57,620 nt of DNA, taken from contig NZ_JAGGQP010000036.1 of NCBI RefSeq assembly GCF_018613235.1, positions 1 to 57,620 on the forward strand. Reading direction: 5' to 3'. This document shows, piece after piece, positions 28,476 to 39,299 of this stretch. This stretch comes from Bacillus sp. ISL-41. Lineage in GTDB: Bacteria > Bacillota > Bacilli > Bacillales > Cytobacillaceae. The translations under genes were made by a program, and so were the position numbers. Each line of letters opens with the position of its first letter. The first letter of the stretch is position 1. Under the pieces are notes generated by a model that was given only the letters and a program-made list of their open reading frames with translations, was not told the DNA's origin and did no database searches.

Positions 28476-31400
28476 TTACGATACTGTATTTTCCTGTTCT
28501 TTTTGGGAGTCATGAAGTCCCTTAATCATCTCGAAAGTAATTTCGAACCAACGGTCATTTTTCATTCCTCTCGTGTGCACGACCATTTTCAGCTTATTGC
28601 CTTCCATACCGAGACCCACCGCATTCCTGTACTGGCTGCTAAGCTTGAATACCTTTTGTCCGTCAATCCTGCTGCTTCCATCCTCTGTTAAAAGAATCGT
28701 CACATCCTGCTTAGCCATCTTAATGGACTCCACACCTGCGGTAATGGCATAAACCTTTAATTCTGCCACTTTAAATAACGTTTCTACTTCTTCTGGATAA
28801 TCCCCAAATCGATCAATGATCTCTTCTTTTAATTCCTCAATATCCTTCAATGACTCAATACCGCGGAAGCGCTTATACATCTCGATTTTCTGGTGTCCAT
28901 CAGAAATATAGCTATCAGGTATATAGGCATCGAGCTCAAGATCGATTTCAATCGTTGGCTTGCGGACTTGGTCTTTTTCCGGCTTTCGCTCTTCAATCGC
29001 TTCCTTCAGCATCTGGGAATACAGATCGAAACCGACCGAATCAATAAACCCATGCTGCTGGGCGCCTAACAGGTTGCCGGCACCACGGATTGATAAGTCG
29101 CGCATCGCAATCTTGAAACCAGAGCCCAGCTCCGTAAACTCCTTGATTGCCTGGAGACGCTTTTCAGCCACCTCGGTGAGGACCTTGTCTTTTCGGTAGG
29201 TAAAGTAAGCATAGGCAACCCTGTTGGAGCGCCCTACCCTTCCTCTAAGCTGGTACAGCTGGGAAAGGCCCATTTTATCCGCATCATACACAATCAGTGT
29301 ATTAACGTTCGGAATATCTACACCAGTCTCAATGATGGTGGTGCTGACAAGGACATCATATTCTCCTTCAAGGAAGCCAAGCATGACGGATTCCAGTTCA
29401 TTTTCGGTCATACGGCCATGGGCAAAGGTAACACGGGCATCCGGCACAAGCATGGAAATTTCCTCTGCCTTCCGCTCGATATCTTCCACACGGTTATAAA
29501 GAAAATAGACTTGTCCGTCCCTGGCTAGCTCGCGTTCGATCGCCTCGCGGACAAGTCCCCCGTTATATTCCATGACATATGTCTGGACAGGGAAGCGGTT
29601 CTCAGGCGGTGTCTCGATGACCGATAAATCTCTGACACCGAGCATGGACATATGCAGCGTCCTTGGAATCGGTGTCGCTGTCAAAGTCAGGACATCCACA
29701 TTTGTTTTTAGTTTCTTGATCTTCTCCTTATGCGTAACCCCAAAACGCTGCTCTTCATCTATGATCAGCAGGCCCAGGTCCCTGTAGGTGATTTCTTTGG
29801 ATAAAAGCCTGTGGGTTCCTACGACAATATCCACACTTCCTGCTTTAAGACCCTTGATCGTCTCGGTTTGCTGCTTGCGGGTACGGAATCTGCTCAGCAA
29901 TCCGATGTTGATCGGGAAATCCTGAAATCTTTCCCTGAGTGTCTCATAATGCTGCTGCGCAAGGATTGTTGTTGGCACAAGGAAGGCTACCTGTTTACCA
30001 TCGGCAATCGCCTTGAAGGCAGCCCTGATTGCCACCTCGGTTTTACCATAGCCGACATCTCCGCACAGCAGACGGTCCATTGGGCGTTCACGTTCCATAT
30101 CAAGCTTGATTTCATGGATGGAACGTACCTGGTCTTCCGTTTCCTGATAAGGGAATGAAGATTCAAAGTCGCGCTGCATCTCGCCATCAGGGGAGAAAGC
30201 ATGCCCGACGCTGGCCTCACGCTCTGCGTAAAGCTTGATCAAATCATCCGCAATATCCTGGACAGAGGACTGAACCTTGCTCTTGACCCGTTTCCAGTCG
30301 CTTCCGCCTAGCTTATAGACCTTAGGTTCTTTTCCTTCTGAGCCAACGTACTTTTGGACAAGGTCAATCTGCTCAACCGGGACGTAAAGCTTATCAGTTC
30401 CCTGATAGCGGATATGGAGATAATCTTTATGGATACCATTGATTACGAGCGTTTCAATGCCCAGGTATTTACCGATACCATGGTTTACGTGAACAACATA
30501 ATCGCCGATCTTAAGTTCCGAATAGCTCTTGATCCGCTCTGCATTCGACAGCTTTTGTCTTCTGGCAGGCTTCTTTGTTTTTTTATTGAAAAGTTCCTCT
30601 TCTGTAATTACCGCGATTTTTTGGATGGGGAATTCAAAGCCGGTGTTCAGGCTGCCCTGGATGATCTGGACTTTTCCTGGAAGCAGTTCTTGCTTGCTGC
30701 CCATTTTTACCGCATCGATTTCATAGTCTTCCAGAACCCGTTCGAGTTTTTTGACTCTTTCGGCATCCGGCCCCAGGAAAATAACTGCATAGTTTCCTTT
30801 CCGCCAGCGATCTACTTCACCTTTCAGCACATGCATCTGCCCGTGAAAATTCTGCATCTGCTTACAGGATATATTGATGATGTTTTGCGGACTTGTGTTT
30901 GGTACATGCCTTAAAAATAATGATAAATACACAATCGGCTTTCCAGCTTTACTCATCAAGTCAGGAAGCTGGTGTGAAATTTTCAGGTCATGGGTGATCT
31001 GGCCTTCACCCAGGAGGCTCGTATACCATTCCGCTTCTTCCTTGCCAAGGGACTCATTCATTTCCTGTACCCTGCTTATTTCATCAATGAACAGGAAGCC
31101 CTTTGACGGCAAGTAATCTATTAAACTTTGAGGCTTTTCATAAGCTATGGATAAGTACTTGAATAATTGATCAGGTATTTGCCCATTGCGGAGCTGCTCC
31201 AATTCATAGCCAATATTTTGCGCCATCAAAGTCTTTGCTTTATCATCCTTCAGCTTCTTTAAACTGCTTGATAGCCCGTCTTCCAATTCTGTAATCAAAC
31301 GGTCCAGCTGTTCACTCTCAATCGGATTTTCTGTGGCCGGCCCGATGGCTACTGTTTTCATTTTTTCCTTCGAACGCTGGTCCTCAAGCGAGAATGTCCT

Positions 31401-32012
31401 GATTGAATCAACCTCTGCATCAAAAAGCTCAATCCGGATCGGATCTGCGGATGTCAGCGGGTAAATATCAATAATTCCGCCGCGGACGCTGAATTCACCG
31501 GGAGCCGCGACCATTCCGGCCCTGACATATCCCATGCTGACAAACCGGTTGAGAACCGAGTCGAGATCGATTTCTTCGCCAAGCTTGAATGTCAGTTGGA
31601 ATTTTGCCCACAGATCCTTTGGCGGAAGCAGCTTCCTCAAGCCAGCCATTGGGACAATCACAATACCCGTATTCTTTTTGCTCCAATGGTTCAGAGCTTC
31701 TATTCTCTGTGCCTTCAGCTCTGGACTTGAAATACTTATTTCTGCGGCAATCAATTCATTTGCCGGGTAAAGATAGACATCATTTTCCCCTATTAAATTC
31801 GCAAGATCATCATATAGTTTTTGCGCTTGCAATAAATTATGTGTCACGATCAGGACGGGGCGCTTCGTCTGCTCGTAGATCGCGGCCAAAAAGACCGTCC
31901 TTGCCGAACCAGACAGGCCTGCGACGAGCTGTTCCCTGAGCCCCTCATCCATTCCGGAAATAACAGATTGGACATCATCCTGATGACTAAATAGAGCTTT
32001 CAGCCCCTGCAT
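28476..32012 (-). CDS. mfd: Transcription-repair coupling factor Mfd
   Basis: Removes RNA polymerase stalled at DNA damage and recruits UvrA. The 1178-residue protein has an N-terminal UvrB-like module, an RNA-polymerase-interaction domain (about 495-560, KIGDYVVHVNHGIGKYLGIE) and a RecG-like translocase with Walker A GDVGYGKTEVA (about 648), DEEQ box IIDEEQRFG and motif VI QLRGRVGRS. The C-terminal D7 domain follows. Full length. ATG after AGAGGGAG. It follows fin and pth. Confidence 0.98.
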   Translation of the reverse strand: MQGLKALFSHQDDVQSVISGMDEGLREQLVAGLSGSARTVFLAAIYEQTKRPVLIVTHNLLQAQKLYDDLANLIGENDVYLYPANELIAAEISISSPELKAQRIEALNHWSKKNTGIVIVPMAGLRKLLPPKDLWAKFQLTFKLGEEIDLDSVLNRFVSMGYVRAGMVAAPGEFSVRGGIIDIYPLTSADPIRIELFDAEVDSIRTFSLEDQRSKEKMKTVAIGPATENPIESEQLDRLITELEDGLSSSLKKLKDDKAKTLMAQNIGYELEQLRNGQIPDQLFKYLSIAYEKPQSLIDYLPSKGFLFIDEISRVQEMNESLGKEEAEWYTSLLGEGQITHDLKISHQLPDLMSKAGKPIVYLSLFLRHVPNTSPQNIINISCKQMQNFHGQMHVLKGEVDRWRKGNYAVIFLGPDAERVKKLERVLEDYEIDAVKMGSKQELLPGKVQIIQGSLNTGFEFPIQKIAVITEEELFNKKTKKPARRQKLSNAERIKSYSELKIGDYVVHVNHGIGKYLGIETLVINGIHKDYLHIRYQGTDKLYVPVEQIDLVQKYVGSEGKEPKVYKLGGSDWKRVKSKVQSSVQDIADDLIKLYAEREASVGHAFSPDGEMQRDFESSFPYQETEDQVRSIHEIKLDMERERPMDRLLCGDVGYGKTEVAIRAAFKAIADGKQVAFLVPTTILAQQHYETLRERFQDFPINIGLLSRFRTRKQQTETIKGLKAGSVDIVVGTHRLLSKEITYRDLGLLIIDEEQRFGVTHKEKIKKLKTNVDVLTLTATPIPRTLHMSMLGVRDLSVIETPPENRFPVQTYVMEYNGGLVREAIERELARDGQVYFLYNRVEDIERKAEEISMLVPDARVTFAHGRMTENELESVMLGFLEGEYDVLVSTTIIETGVDIPNVNTLIVYDADKMGLSQLYQLRGRVGRSNRVAYAYFTYRKDKVLTEVAEKRLQAIKEFTELGSGFKIAMRDLSIRGAGNLLGAQQHGFIDSVGFDLYSQMLKEAIEERKPEKDQVRKPTIEIDLELDAYIPDSYISDGHQKIEMYKRFRGIESLKDIEELKEEIIDRFGDYPEEVETLFKVAELKVYAITAGVESIKMAKQDVTILLTEDGSSRIDGQKVFKLSSQYRNAVGLGMEGNKLKMVVHTRGMKNDRWFEITFEMIKGLHDSQKEQENTVS

Positions 32013-32113
32013 CCAAACCTCTCCCTCTCTATAAAAAATGCTAATCTTTCCTTTTTAAATAAACGGCCAATATACAAACAGAAAAACGCTTTGGATGTGG
32101 AATCCAAAGCTTT

Positions 32114-32344
32114 TCAGTGAATCAGGTAGTCATGCTGGTGGAAGTCCGGGTTGCGTTCCAGGGCTTCCTGACAGTCTTCACAGATCGATTTTATATGGAT
32201 GTCACCGTTCCCTGCGTAAGATACCATCTCCTGGCGCTCTTCCTCGGTCAGCTTATGCAGCCCTAAACTTTCACTGTGGACAGACAATCTGTCCAATGAG
32301 CCGATATTCGTGCCGCAATGACGGCATTGATAATGTATAGCCAT
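32114..32344 (-). CDS. fin: Anti-sigma-F factor Fin (YabK)
   Basis: Binds the RNA polymerase beta' clamp and sigma-F to help the switch from sigma-F to sigma-G in the forespore. Zinc motifs CRHC near residue 7 and CEDC near residue 58 are intact. Start: ATG at 32344, 7 nt after GGGAGG, gives 76 residues, the B. subtilis length; the upstream TTG lies within the ribosome site. It lies between pth and mfd. Confidence 0.95.
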   Translation of the reverse strand: MAIHYQCRHCGTNIGSLDRLSVHSESLGLHKLTEEERQEMVSYAGNGDIHIKSICEDCQEALERNPDFHQHDYLIH

Positions 32345-32373
32345 GCCCGTCCCTCCCAATTTAAGTCATTATT

Positions 32374-32403
32374 CATTATTGACCCTTTGGCAGGAACTTA
32401 TGC
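32374..32403 (-). promoter_or_regulatory. Candidate sigma-F/G promoter of fin
   Basis: GCATA at 32403-32399, a 15-bp spacer and GTCAATAATG at 32383-32374. The -35 fits GYWTA; the -10 has two mismatches to GGNRANANTW. Forespore expression is known for fin in B. subtilis. Confidence 0.45.
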
Positions 32404-32490
32404 ACTTAGCCTATTGTATGATTCTTTTTTTACATTATAATACTTGATCAAAAGATTGGCATGTTTAGTTCGCCATTTTATCTGAATCCA

Positions 32491-33051
32491 CTATTGATTA
32501 AATGTATTCATAACTTCTAAGAATGGTTTTTTGATCCATTCTTCACAAGCATCGGCTGACTTCATGACAGCCTCGGCCATCTGTTCGCTTTCTTCGGCAG
32601 TAAAACGGCCAAGCACCCAATCGGTGATCGCCATTCCATTTGTCGGGCGGCTGATACCTACCCTTACTCTCTTAAATTCCTGTGTCCCAGTATGGGCAAT
32701 CGTCGACTTAATCCCATTATGACCGCCTGCGCTGCCTTTTTGGCGTAATCTGATTCTTCCAGTCGGCATATCGAGATCATCATAGATCACGACCAGATCT
32801 TCCAGGTCGATATCATAAAAATCCATTACGGCCCTGATTGATTCACCAGAAAGGTTCATATAAGTTAAAGGCTTAAGCAAGATAACTTTTTCGCCGCCAA
32901 CGAATCCCTTTCCATATAAACCTTTATGCTTTGCCTGATCCAATGGGATATTCCACCGTTTAGATAACTCATCTATGACTTCAAAGCCGATATTGTGCCT
33001 TGTTTTATCGTATTGCCTCCCTGGATTCCCAAGTCCAACAAATAACTTCAC
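32491..33051 (-). CDS. pth: Peptidyl-tRNA hydrolase
   Basis: Recycles tRNA from peptidyl-tRNA released by stalled ribosomes (spoVC in B. subtilis). Signatures: [20 protein letters not shown] with the catalytic His, [12 protein letters not shown], and [13 protein letters not shown]. Start: GTG at 33051, 8 nt after AGGGG, gives 186 residues; an in-frame GTG at 33060 overlaps that site. It follows ctc. Confidence 0.96.
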   Translation of the reverse strand: MKLFVGLGNPGRQYDKTRHNIGFEVIDELSKRWNIPLDQAKHKGLYGKGFVGGEKVILLKPLTYMNLSGESIRAVMDFYDIDLEDLVVIYDDLDMPTGRIRLRQKGSAGGHNGIKSTIAHTGTQEFKRVRVGISRPTNGMAITDWVLGRFTAEESEQMAEAVMKSADACEEWIKKPFLEVMNTFNQ

Positions 33052-33135
33052 TTTCCACACCCCTAACCAAACGCATATCTTATTCTTTCAGGGAAACCAG
33101 AAAGAATCTTTATTTCTACTGTACATGAAAACCGC

Positions 33136-33165
33136 AAAAGACGTAACCCTTTTCAGGCTACGTCT
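33136..33165 (-). terminator. Weak terminator of ctc
   Basis: AGACGTA-CC (33139-33149) pairs with GG-TACGTCT (33156-33165) with one mismatch, followed by TTTTGC on the minus strand. The T tract is short, so read-through into pth is likely. Confidence 0.6.
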
Positions 33166-33174
33166 GATGATGCT

Positions 33175-33807
33175 TTATTCTTCGCTCGCTTTTGTTTCTC
33201 TTCCTTCTTCATTTTCAGGCTCTCCTGGTTCTTGTTCTTCGCCGGAGTTGATTTCTTCTTCCACTTTAGGAGGAAGGATTGAGACGACTACCGTATTTTC
33301 GTCATCATTAATTTCATAATTTCCTGTTTTGATATCAGCAAGTGTCAAGTTTTCATTAACTTGCAGGTTTGTGATATCCACATCAATGGTCTCAGGGATA
33401 TTGCCTGGAGTCGCTGTGATGTTCACTTCATGGATCGGCTGCTGAAGGACGCCGCCATCCTTGACACCTGCAGCATCTCCAACGAGATTAACCCTTACGC
33501 TTGCATGTACCTTGGAGCTTTTATCAACCACAAGGAAATCAGCATGAAGAATTTCATTCTTGATATGGTCTTCCTGGTAATCCGTCAGCATGACACTATG
33601 CTGGCTGCCCCCTACATCAAGTGAAATGACACCATTTCGGCCATTTTCACGGATGGTCTTCACAAACTCGATGCTGTCCACATAAATGGACTTGCTATCT
33701 GTAGTCCTTCCATAGACCACTGCCGGAATATTGCCCTCCTGGCGTAACTTCCTCAGGCTAGAACGTTGAGTACCTGTTCGCTCATTTGCTTTCAATGTTG
33801 CACTCAT
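33175..33807 (-). CDS. ctc: Ribosomal protein bL25, Ctc/TL5 form
   Basis: Binds 5S rRNA in the 50S subunit; a general-stress protein in B. subtilis. The N-terminal L25 domain (about 1-90: SSLRKLRQEGNIPAVVYGR) is followed by a TL5-type beta domain (about 95-185) and an acidic Glu/Pro-rich tail (about 186-210). 210 residues. ATG after GGAAGGGG. It has a sigma-B-like promoter and lies between prs and pth. Confidence 0.96.
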   Translation of the reverse strand: MSATLKANERTGTQRSSLRKLRQEGNIPAVVYGRTTDSKSIYVDSIEFVKTIRENGRNGVISLDVGGSQHSVMLTDYQEDHIKNEILHADFLVVDKSSKVHASVRVNLVGDAAGVKDGGVLQQPIHEVNITATPGNIPETIDVDITNLQVNENLTLADIKTGNYEINDDENTVVVSILPPKVEEEINSGEEQEPGEPENEEGRETKASEE

Positions 33808-33852
33808 GGTTTTGTCCCCTTCCTATTTCGTAAGTTCTTGTCTATATAAAAA

Positions 33853-33878
33853 ATGCCCCAAAACAGGAAGGTCTAAAC
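33853..33878 (-). promoter_or_regulatory. Candidate sigma-B promoter of ctc
   Basis: GTTTAG at 33878-33873, a 14-bp spacer and GGGCAT at 33858-33853. This is close to the classic B. subtilis ctc promoter (GTTTAA-N14-GGGTAT) with one change in each hexamer. Confidence 0.7.
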
Positions 33879-33902
33879 GTTTTACTTTTTGAGCCTTTTA
33901 AC

Positions 33903-33940
33903 ACGGCTGTTGATTTTCGTTCCAGGTGCTTCGCTTTTCC
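33903..33940. repeat. Fragment of the CTGTTGATT intergenic repeat
   Basis: GGCTGTTGATTTTCGTTCC followed by AGGTGCTTCGCTTTTC matches the left end of the element at 11857-12117. It breaks off 20 bp before the 52-bp array begins. Confidence 0.65.
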
Positions 33941-33961
33941 TCAGGAATTTGCTACGGGTTC

Positions 33962-34511
33962 TTGACAGCTTGGGTCTCTTCTCTTCAAAAGCTGTCTCAA
34001 TAATGAGCTTTTTTTGACAACTTTGGACCTGTTTCCTCCAAACCTGTCACAATTACGAGCTTTTCTTGACAGCTTTGGCCCTGTTTCCTTGAAACCTGTC
34101 ACAATTACGGGCTTTTCTTGACAGCTTTGGCCCTCTTTCCTCCAAACCTGTCACAATTACGAGCTTTTCTTGACAGCTTTGGCCCTCTTTCCTCCAAACC
34201 TGTCACAATTACGAGCTTTTCTTGACAGCTTTGTACCTGCTTCCTCAAAAGCTGTCACAATTACGAGCTTTTCTTGACAACTTTGACCCTGCTTCCTCCA
34301 AACCTGTCACAATTACGAGCTTTTTTTGACAGCTTTGTACCTGCTTCCTTGAAACCTGTCACAATAACCAGTTTTTCTTGACAACTTTGACCCTGCTTCC
34401 TCAAAAGCTGTCACAATAACGAGCTTTTCTTGACAACTTTCCGACCTCTTTCCTCCAAACCTGTCACAATAACGAGCTTTTCTTGACAGCTTTGTACCTG
34501 CTTTCTCAAAA
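33962..34511. repeat. 52-bp tandem array 1 (ten units and a partial)
   Basis: TTGACA starts recur at 33962, 34014, 34066, 34118, 34170, 34222, 34274, 34326, 34378, 34430 and 34483: an exact 52-bp period except one 53-bp step. Each unit has a left arm GACAGCTTT or GACAACTTT, a pyrimidine-rich centre and a right arm AAACCTGTC or AAAGCTGTC (33 bp in all), then a 19-bp linker ending CTTTTCTT. Units 4 and 5 are identical; others differ at a few sites. The whole unit is conserved, so it is not a CRISPR array. A 91-codon open frame across its end is an artefact, since 52 is not a multiple of three. It lies between prs and the ctc promoter. Confidence 0.95.
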
Positions 34512-34564
34512 GCAGGATGTGCAAGCGCCTCGTTCTCATCTACTAACATAAAACAAAGAAAAAC

Positions 34565-34592
34565 AAGAGTAGGCTTGCCAGTTGGCAAGCCT
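34565..34592 (-). terminator. Terminator of prs
   Basis: Perfect 9-bp stem AGGCTTGCC (34571-34579) with GGCAAGCCT (34584-34592); downstream on the minus strand is TACTCTTGTTTTTC. Confidence 0.75.
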
Positions 34593-34609
34593 GTTATTTC
34601 ATTTAAAAA

Positions 34610-35566
34610 TTAATCAAAAAGTGTGCTGACAGATTGCTCTTCGTGGACGCGGATAATTGCTTCCCCGATTAATGGCGCAACTGACAGCTGGTGGATTTTT
34701 TCAACGCGCTTTTCTTCAGCAAGCGCGATTGAATTTGTCACAACCAGTTCTTTAATCTTGGAGTTTTCAATACGCTCAATCGCAGGTCCTGACAAGACAG
34801 GGTGTGTACAGCAAGCGTAAACTTCGAGTGCACCATTTTCAACCAAAGCATTGGCAGCCAATGTAATCGTTCCTGCAGTATCAATAATATCGTCAATCAA
34901 AATGGCAACCTTGCCTTCAATATTACCAACGATGTTCATGACTTCAGCCACATTTGGCTTCGGACGGCGCTTATCGATGATCGCAATCGGTGCTTTCAAT
35001 CTTTCAGCCATCTTTCTTGCACGTGTAACTCCGCCATGGTCTGGAGATACGATGACAACGTCACCGTTCAGTTCTTTGCTCTTGAAGTGGTCAGCAAGAA
35101 TCGGCACACCCATCAAGTGATCGATTGGAATATCAAAGAAACCCTGAATTTGCGGAGCGTGAAGATCAAGCGTGATTACGCGAGTAGCGCCAGCAGTCTC
35201 GAGCAGGTTCGCCACAAGCTTAGCCGTGATTGGCTCACGCGCGCGTGCTTTACGATCCTGCCTTGCATAACCGTAATAAGGCATAACAATATTGATTGTT
35301 TTTGCTGATGCACGCTTCAATGCATCAATCATGATCAGCAATTCCATGATGTTCTCATTTACCGGAGAGCTAGTTGACTGGATGACATAAACATCGCAGC
35401 CACGAATGCTTTCTTCAATGTTGATCTGGATTTCTCCGTCGCTGAACTGGGATACAGAGCATTTCCCTAGCTCTACCCCGATTACCTTCGCAATTTCCTG
35501 GGCAAGTTCAACATTTGAGTTCAGTGAAAAAACCTTCAAATTTGGGTCAAGATACTGGTTTGACAT
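34610..35566 (-). CDS. prs: Ribose-phosphate pyrophosphokinase
   Basis: Makes PRPP from ribose 5-phosphate and ATP for nucleotide, His and Trp synthesis. Visible: [16 protein letters not shown], the ATP loop [43 protein letters not shown] and the PRPP loop [13 protein letters not shown]. 318 residues. ATG after TTGGAGG. Follows glmU by 19 bp, so the two form an operon. Confidence 0.98.
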   Translation of the reverse strand: MSNQYLDPNLKVFSLNSNVELAQEIAKVIGVELGKCSVSQFSDGEIQINIEESIRGCDVYVIQSTSSPVNENIMELLIMIDALKRASAKTINIVMPYYGYARQDRKARAREPITAKLVANLLETAGATRVITLDLHAPQIQGFFDIPIDHLMGVPILADHFKSKELNGDVVIVSPDHGGVTRARKMAERLKAPIAIIDKRRPKPNVAEVMNIVGNIEGKVAILIDDIIDTAGTITLAANALVENGALEVYACCTHPVLSGPAIERIENSKIKELVVTNSIALAEEKRVEKIHQLSVAPLIGEAIIRVHEEQSVSTLFD

Positions 35567-35584
35567 TATGGACCTCCAAGACTC

Positions 35585-36973
<1,389 letters not shown>

Positions 36974-36993
36974 TTACCTTTTTATCCATTACG

Positions 36994-37022
36994 AATATAT
37001 CTTAAATAGCCAGCCATTTCAA
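36994..37022 (-). promoter_or_regulatory. glmU-prs promoter (sigma-A)
   Basis: TTGAAA at 37022-37017, a 17-bp spacer and TATATT at 36999-36994, 35 bp before the glmU start. Confidence 0.7.
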
Positions 37023-37135
37023 GAATAGAAGAACAAGTACAATTATTTGTCAGTTTAGGGGGGAGAGTATTTTTCAAAATAAATGGAGAAATTTTCATAA
37101 AAACAGGTTTAGCCAGCGGACAAACTGGGGAAATA

Positions 37136-37166
37136 AAAAAGAGCCTAACTTATGCAGCAGGCTCTT
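37136..37166 (-). terminator. Terminator of spoVG
   Basis: AAGAGCCT (37139-37146) pairs with AGGCTCTT (37159-37166), then T6 on the minus strand. Confidence 0.85.
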
Positions 37167-37187
37167 GATGTTATGCACTTATATATT

Positions 37188-37478
37188 CTAGGAAGCTCCA
37201 GCTTCTTCGAATTCAACTTCTAATTCACCTAAACGGTGGTACTCTGCCAGTACAGCATCCTGGATCTTTCCGCGTGTACCCGAATTGATCGGATGTGCGA
37301 TATCACGGAACTCGCCATCAGGAGTGCGCTTACTAGGCATTGCAACAAATAGGCCGTTGTTTCCATCAATCACCCTGATATCATGTACAACAAACTCGTT
37401 GTCAAGCGTGATGGAAGCGATCGCTCTCATCCGTCCATCTGTATTAACGCGGCGTAATCTTACGTCAGTTACTTCCAT
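37188..37478 (-). CDS. spoVG: RNA-binding regulator SpoVG
   Basis: Small nucleic-acid-binding protein acting on septation, sporulation and other processes. The signature [20 protein letters not shown] and [19 protein letters not shown] are near-invariant in the family. Start: ATG at 37478 gives 96 residues and follows AAGGTGG; an in-frame start at 37490 is inside the ribosome site. It has a sigma-H promoter, as in B. subtilis. Confidence 0.97.
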   Translation of the reverse strand: MEVTDVRLRRVNTDGRMRAIASITLDNEFVVHDIRVIDGNNGLFVAMPSKRTPDGEFRDIAHPINSGTRGKIQDAVLAEYHRLGELEVEFEEAGAS

Positions 37479-37521
37479 TCTGTTCACCACCTTTACAAAT
37501 AGATAAAATTCTAGTTAAATA

Positions 37522-37548
37522 ATTCCACGTCGAAATCAAATCTCCTTC
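37522..37548 (-). promoter_or_regulatory. spoVG sigma-H promoter
   Basis: AGGA core at 37546-37543 and GTGGAAT at 37528-37522, with 14 bp between, the same spacing as in B. subtilis spoVG. Upstream is an AT-rich block (37550-37580), the kind of site bound by AbrB in B. subtilis. Confidence 0.75.
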
Positions 37549-37831
37549 TTTTACAAGAAAATTTTTTTGAAAAAATAGGGCAAAATTGTGAACTTTTTCA
37601 TGGAGAAAGCCTTTGCAAGCCAATTTACCTTTGTAAAATAGGCTTTTTTGGCTATTGACGATGCGGAAAAATCTTATAAGATTCTTCTAGATTTTGATCC
37701 CTGTTCATATATTTTTATCCGGAAAAAGTTTTGTATTGTAAGTGTTATAAGAGCAAAAATTGATAGATGCAATTTGGAACCCGGTTTGTATGTAGTCCAT
37801 AAGTGCAGTTACTAAATATAAGGGTACCTAT

Positions 37832-37935
37832 AACGGGAGTATTGTGCCCGTTAAACTGGTTTTTCTCTTTTCACGGGCACATGTTGACCCTTCTTGTGAC
37901 CGTTAAACTGGTTTTTCTCTTTTCACGGGCACAAG
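37832..37935. repeat. 52-bp tandem array 3 (two units and a half-unit, different sequence)
   Basis: CCGTTAAACTGG starts at 37848 and again at 37900, a 52-bp period. Each unit has arms GTGCCCGT/ACGGGCAC (37844-37851 with 37873-37880; GTGACCGT 37896-37903 with 37925-37932) around a 21-nt pyrimidine-rich centre. The linkers form a second inverted repeat (CACAAG/CTTGTG). A leading half-arm AACGGG is at 37832. The sequence differs from arrays 1 and 2 but unit length and design agree. It lies between the ridA terminator and the spoVG promoter. Confidence 0.85.
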
Positions 37936-37995
37936 TTGCCACTTCTTGTGATTGTATTCGGTCCCCTCCAGATGTTTATCTCCACTCTTTCAACA

Positions 37996-38025
37996 ATAAA
38001 AAAAACGCCCGTTATTTAACGAGCG
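37996..38025 (-). terminator. Terminator of ridA
   Basis: CGCCCGTT (38006-38013) pairs with AACGAGCG (38018-38025) with one G-U pair, and a run of eight T follows on the minus strand. The stem includes the ridA stop codon. Confidence 0.85.
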
Positions 38026-38386
38026 CTACTACTTCGATTTCCACCAGGGCATCCTTTGGCAGTCTTGCCACTTCTACTGTTGAGCGTGCTGGCTTATGTG
38101 TACTGAAATACTCCCCATACACTTCATTCAATTGAGCGAATTCATCCATATTTTTGATGAAGACAGTTGCTTTTACGACTGTTTCAAGTGAAGCACCTGC
38201 AGCCTCAAGAACAGCTTTCAGGTTTTTGAATACCTGATGCGTCTGGGCCTGGATATCTCCCTCCACCATTACACCCTCTGGAGTCAGAGGAATCTGGCCA
38301 GAGCTGTAGAAAAGATTGTTCACAACCACACCTTGCGAATATGGACCAATTGCGGCAGGCGCATTTGAAGTCTGTACAATATTCAT
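38012..38386 (-). CDS. ridA: Reactive intermediate deaminase RidA (YabJ)
   Basis: Trimeric enzyme of the YjgF/YER057c family that hydrolyses 2-aminoacrylate-type imines. Typical segments: [28 protein letters not shown], and the arginine in [21 protein letters not shown]. Start: ATG at 38386 after GGGGTGA gives 124 residues; the longer frame to 38449 runs into purR and is unsupported. Lies directly after purR, as yabJ does in B. subtilis. Confidence 0.96.
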   Translation of the reverse strand: MNIVQTSNAPAAIGPYSQGVVVNNLFYSSGQIPLTPEGVMVEGDIQAQTHQVFKNLKAVLEAAGASLETVVKATVFIKNMDEFAQLNEVYGEYFSTHKPARSTVEVARLPKDALVEIEVVALVK

Positions 38387-38417
38387 ATTGTCACCCCATC
38401 TATTTTTATATGAACAA

Positions 38418-39242
38418 TTATTCTCTGCGAGCGAAGTAATTTCCTTCACTCACGGTAATTTTACGTTCTTTTACTTCTACATCTGAAAGACGTACGAGTG
38501 AGAGATACTCATCGACAAGTCTTTCTTCGATATTCTCCGATTCAACCAGTACAGCTATTCCCGCTAACTCCGCATTGAACTCTTCAAGCAAGTTGATCAT
38601 GCCATTAACGGTGCCGCCTGCTTTCATGAAGTCATCGACAATTAGAACCTTCGAACCCTCTGCAAGGCTGCGCTTTGATAGCACCATCGTCTGGATCCTT
38701 TTTGAAGAACCCGAAACATAGTTGATGCTTACCGTCGACCCTTCCGTCACTTTGCTATCCCTTCTGACAATCACGACTGGAACATTCAAGTGGCTTGCGA
38801 CTGCGTAAGCGATCGGAATCCCCTTTGTCGCCACAGTCATGACAACTTCAATATCCTTATCAGCAAAAGCAGAAGCGAGCAGCCTTCCGACTTCCTGCAC
38901 AATAGCTGGATTTCCCAGAATATCATTCATGTAGAGATAACCGCCTGGCAGCAATCGATCAGGACTTGCCATTACGTTACACAGTTCATCGATTACCTTT
39001 CGGGCTTTTTCCTCACTGACATGGACATGGAACTTGACTCCGCCGGCAGCGCCTGGCACAGTCTGAAGGACACCGATTCCCCGCTGTTCAAATGTTTCTT
39101 TGATGATTCCGAGATCTTCACTGATCGAGGACTTTGCTGAACCATACTTTTCGGCAAAATAGGTTAACGGTACCAATTGGCGCGGATGTTCCAGTAAATA
39201 AGTCGTCATATCGATCAAACGCTCGCTGCGTCTAAATTTCAT
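38418..39242 (-). CDS. purR: Purine operon repressor PurR
   Basis: Represses purine genes; PRPP relieves repression. An N-terminal winged helix (about 1-74, [20 protein letters not shown]) precedes a type I phosphoribosyltransferase fold with PRPP loop [17 protein letters not shown] (about 202-218). 274 residues. ATG after GGAGG. Two PurBox-like operators and a promoter lie directly upstream, so self-repression is likely. Confidence 0.97.
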   Translation of the reverse strand: MKFRRSERLIDMTTYLLEHPRQLVPLTYFAEKYGSAKSSISEDLGIIKETFEQRGIGVLQTVPGAAGGVKFHVHVSEEKARKVIDELCNVMASPDRLLPGGYLYMNDILGNPAIVQEVGRLLASAFADKDIEVVMTVATKGIPIAYAVASHLNVPVVIVRRDSKVTEGSTVSINYVSGSSKRIQTMVLSKRSLAEGSKVLIVDDFMKAGGTVNGMINLLEEFNAELAGIAVLVESENIEERLVDEYLSLVRLSDVEVKERKITVSEGNYFARRE

Positions 39243-39255
39243 TCAAGAACCTCCA

Positions 39256-39299
39256 AAATCCGAATATTTAAGGTTAATATACCACCATTATACGGATTT
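39256..39299 (-). promoter_or_regulatory. Pair of PurBox-like operators upstream of purR
   Basis: AAATCCGAATATT at 39256-39268 (plus strand, 12 of 13 to AWWWCCGAACWWT) and AAATCCGTATAAT on the minus strand at 39299-39287 (11 of 13). They face each other across 18 bp and overlap the promoter, matching the known paired layout of PurR sites. Confidence 0.6.

Noticed and set aside
33962-34511. CRISPR array
   Set aside because: The whole 52-bp unit including the linker is conserved; there are no unique spacers between identical repeats, and no cas genes in the window.
34313-34588. A 91-codon minus-strand open frame over the end of tandem array 1
   Set aside because: It reads through repeat units whose 52-bp period is not a multiple of three, has no family match and no good ribosome site.
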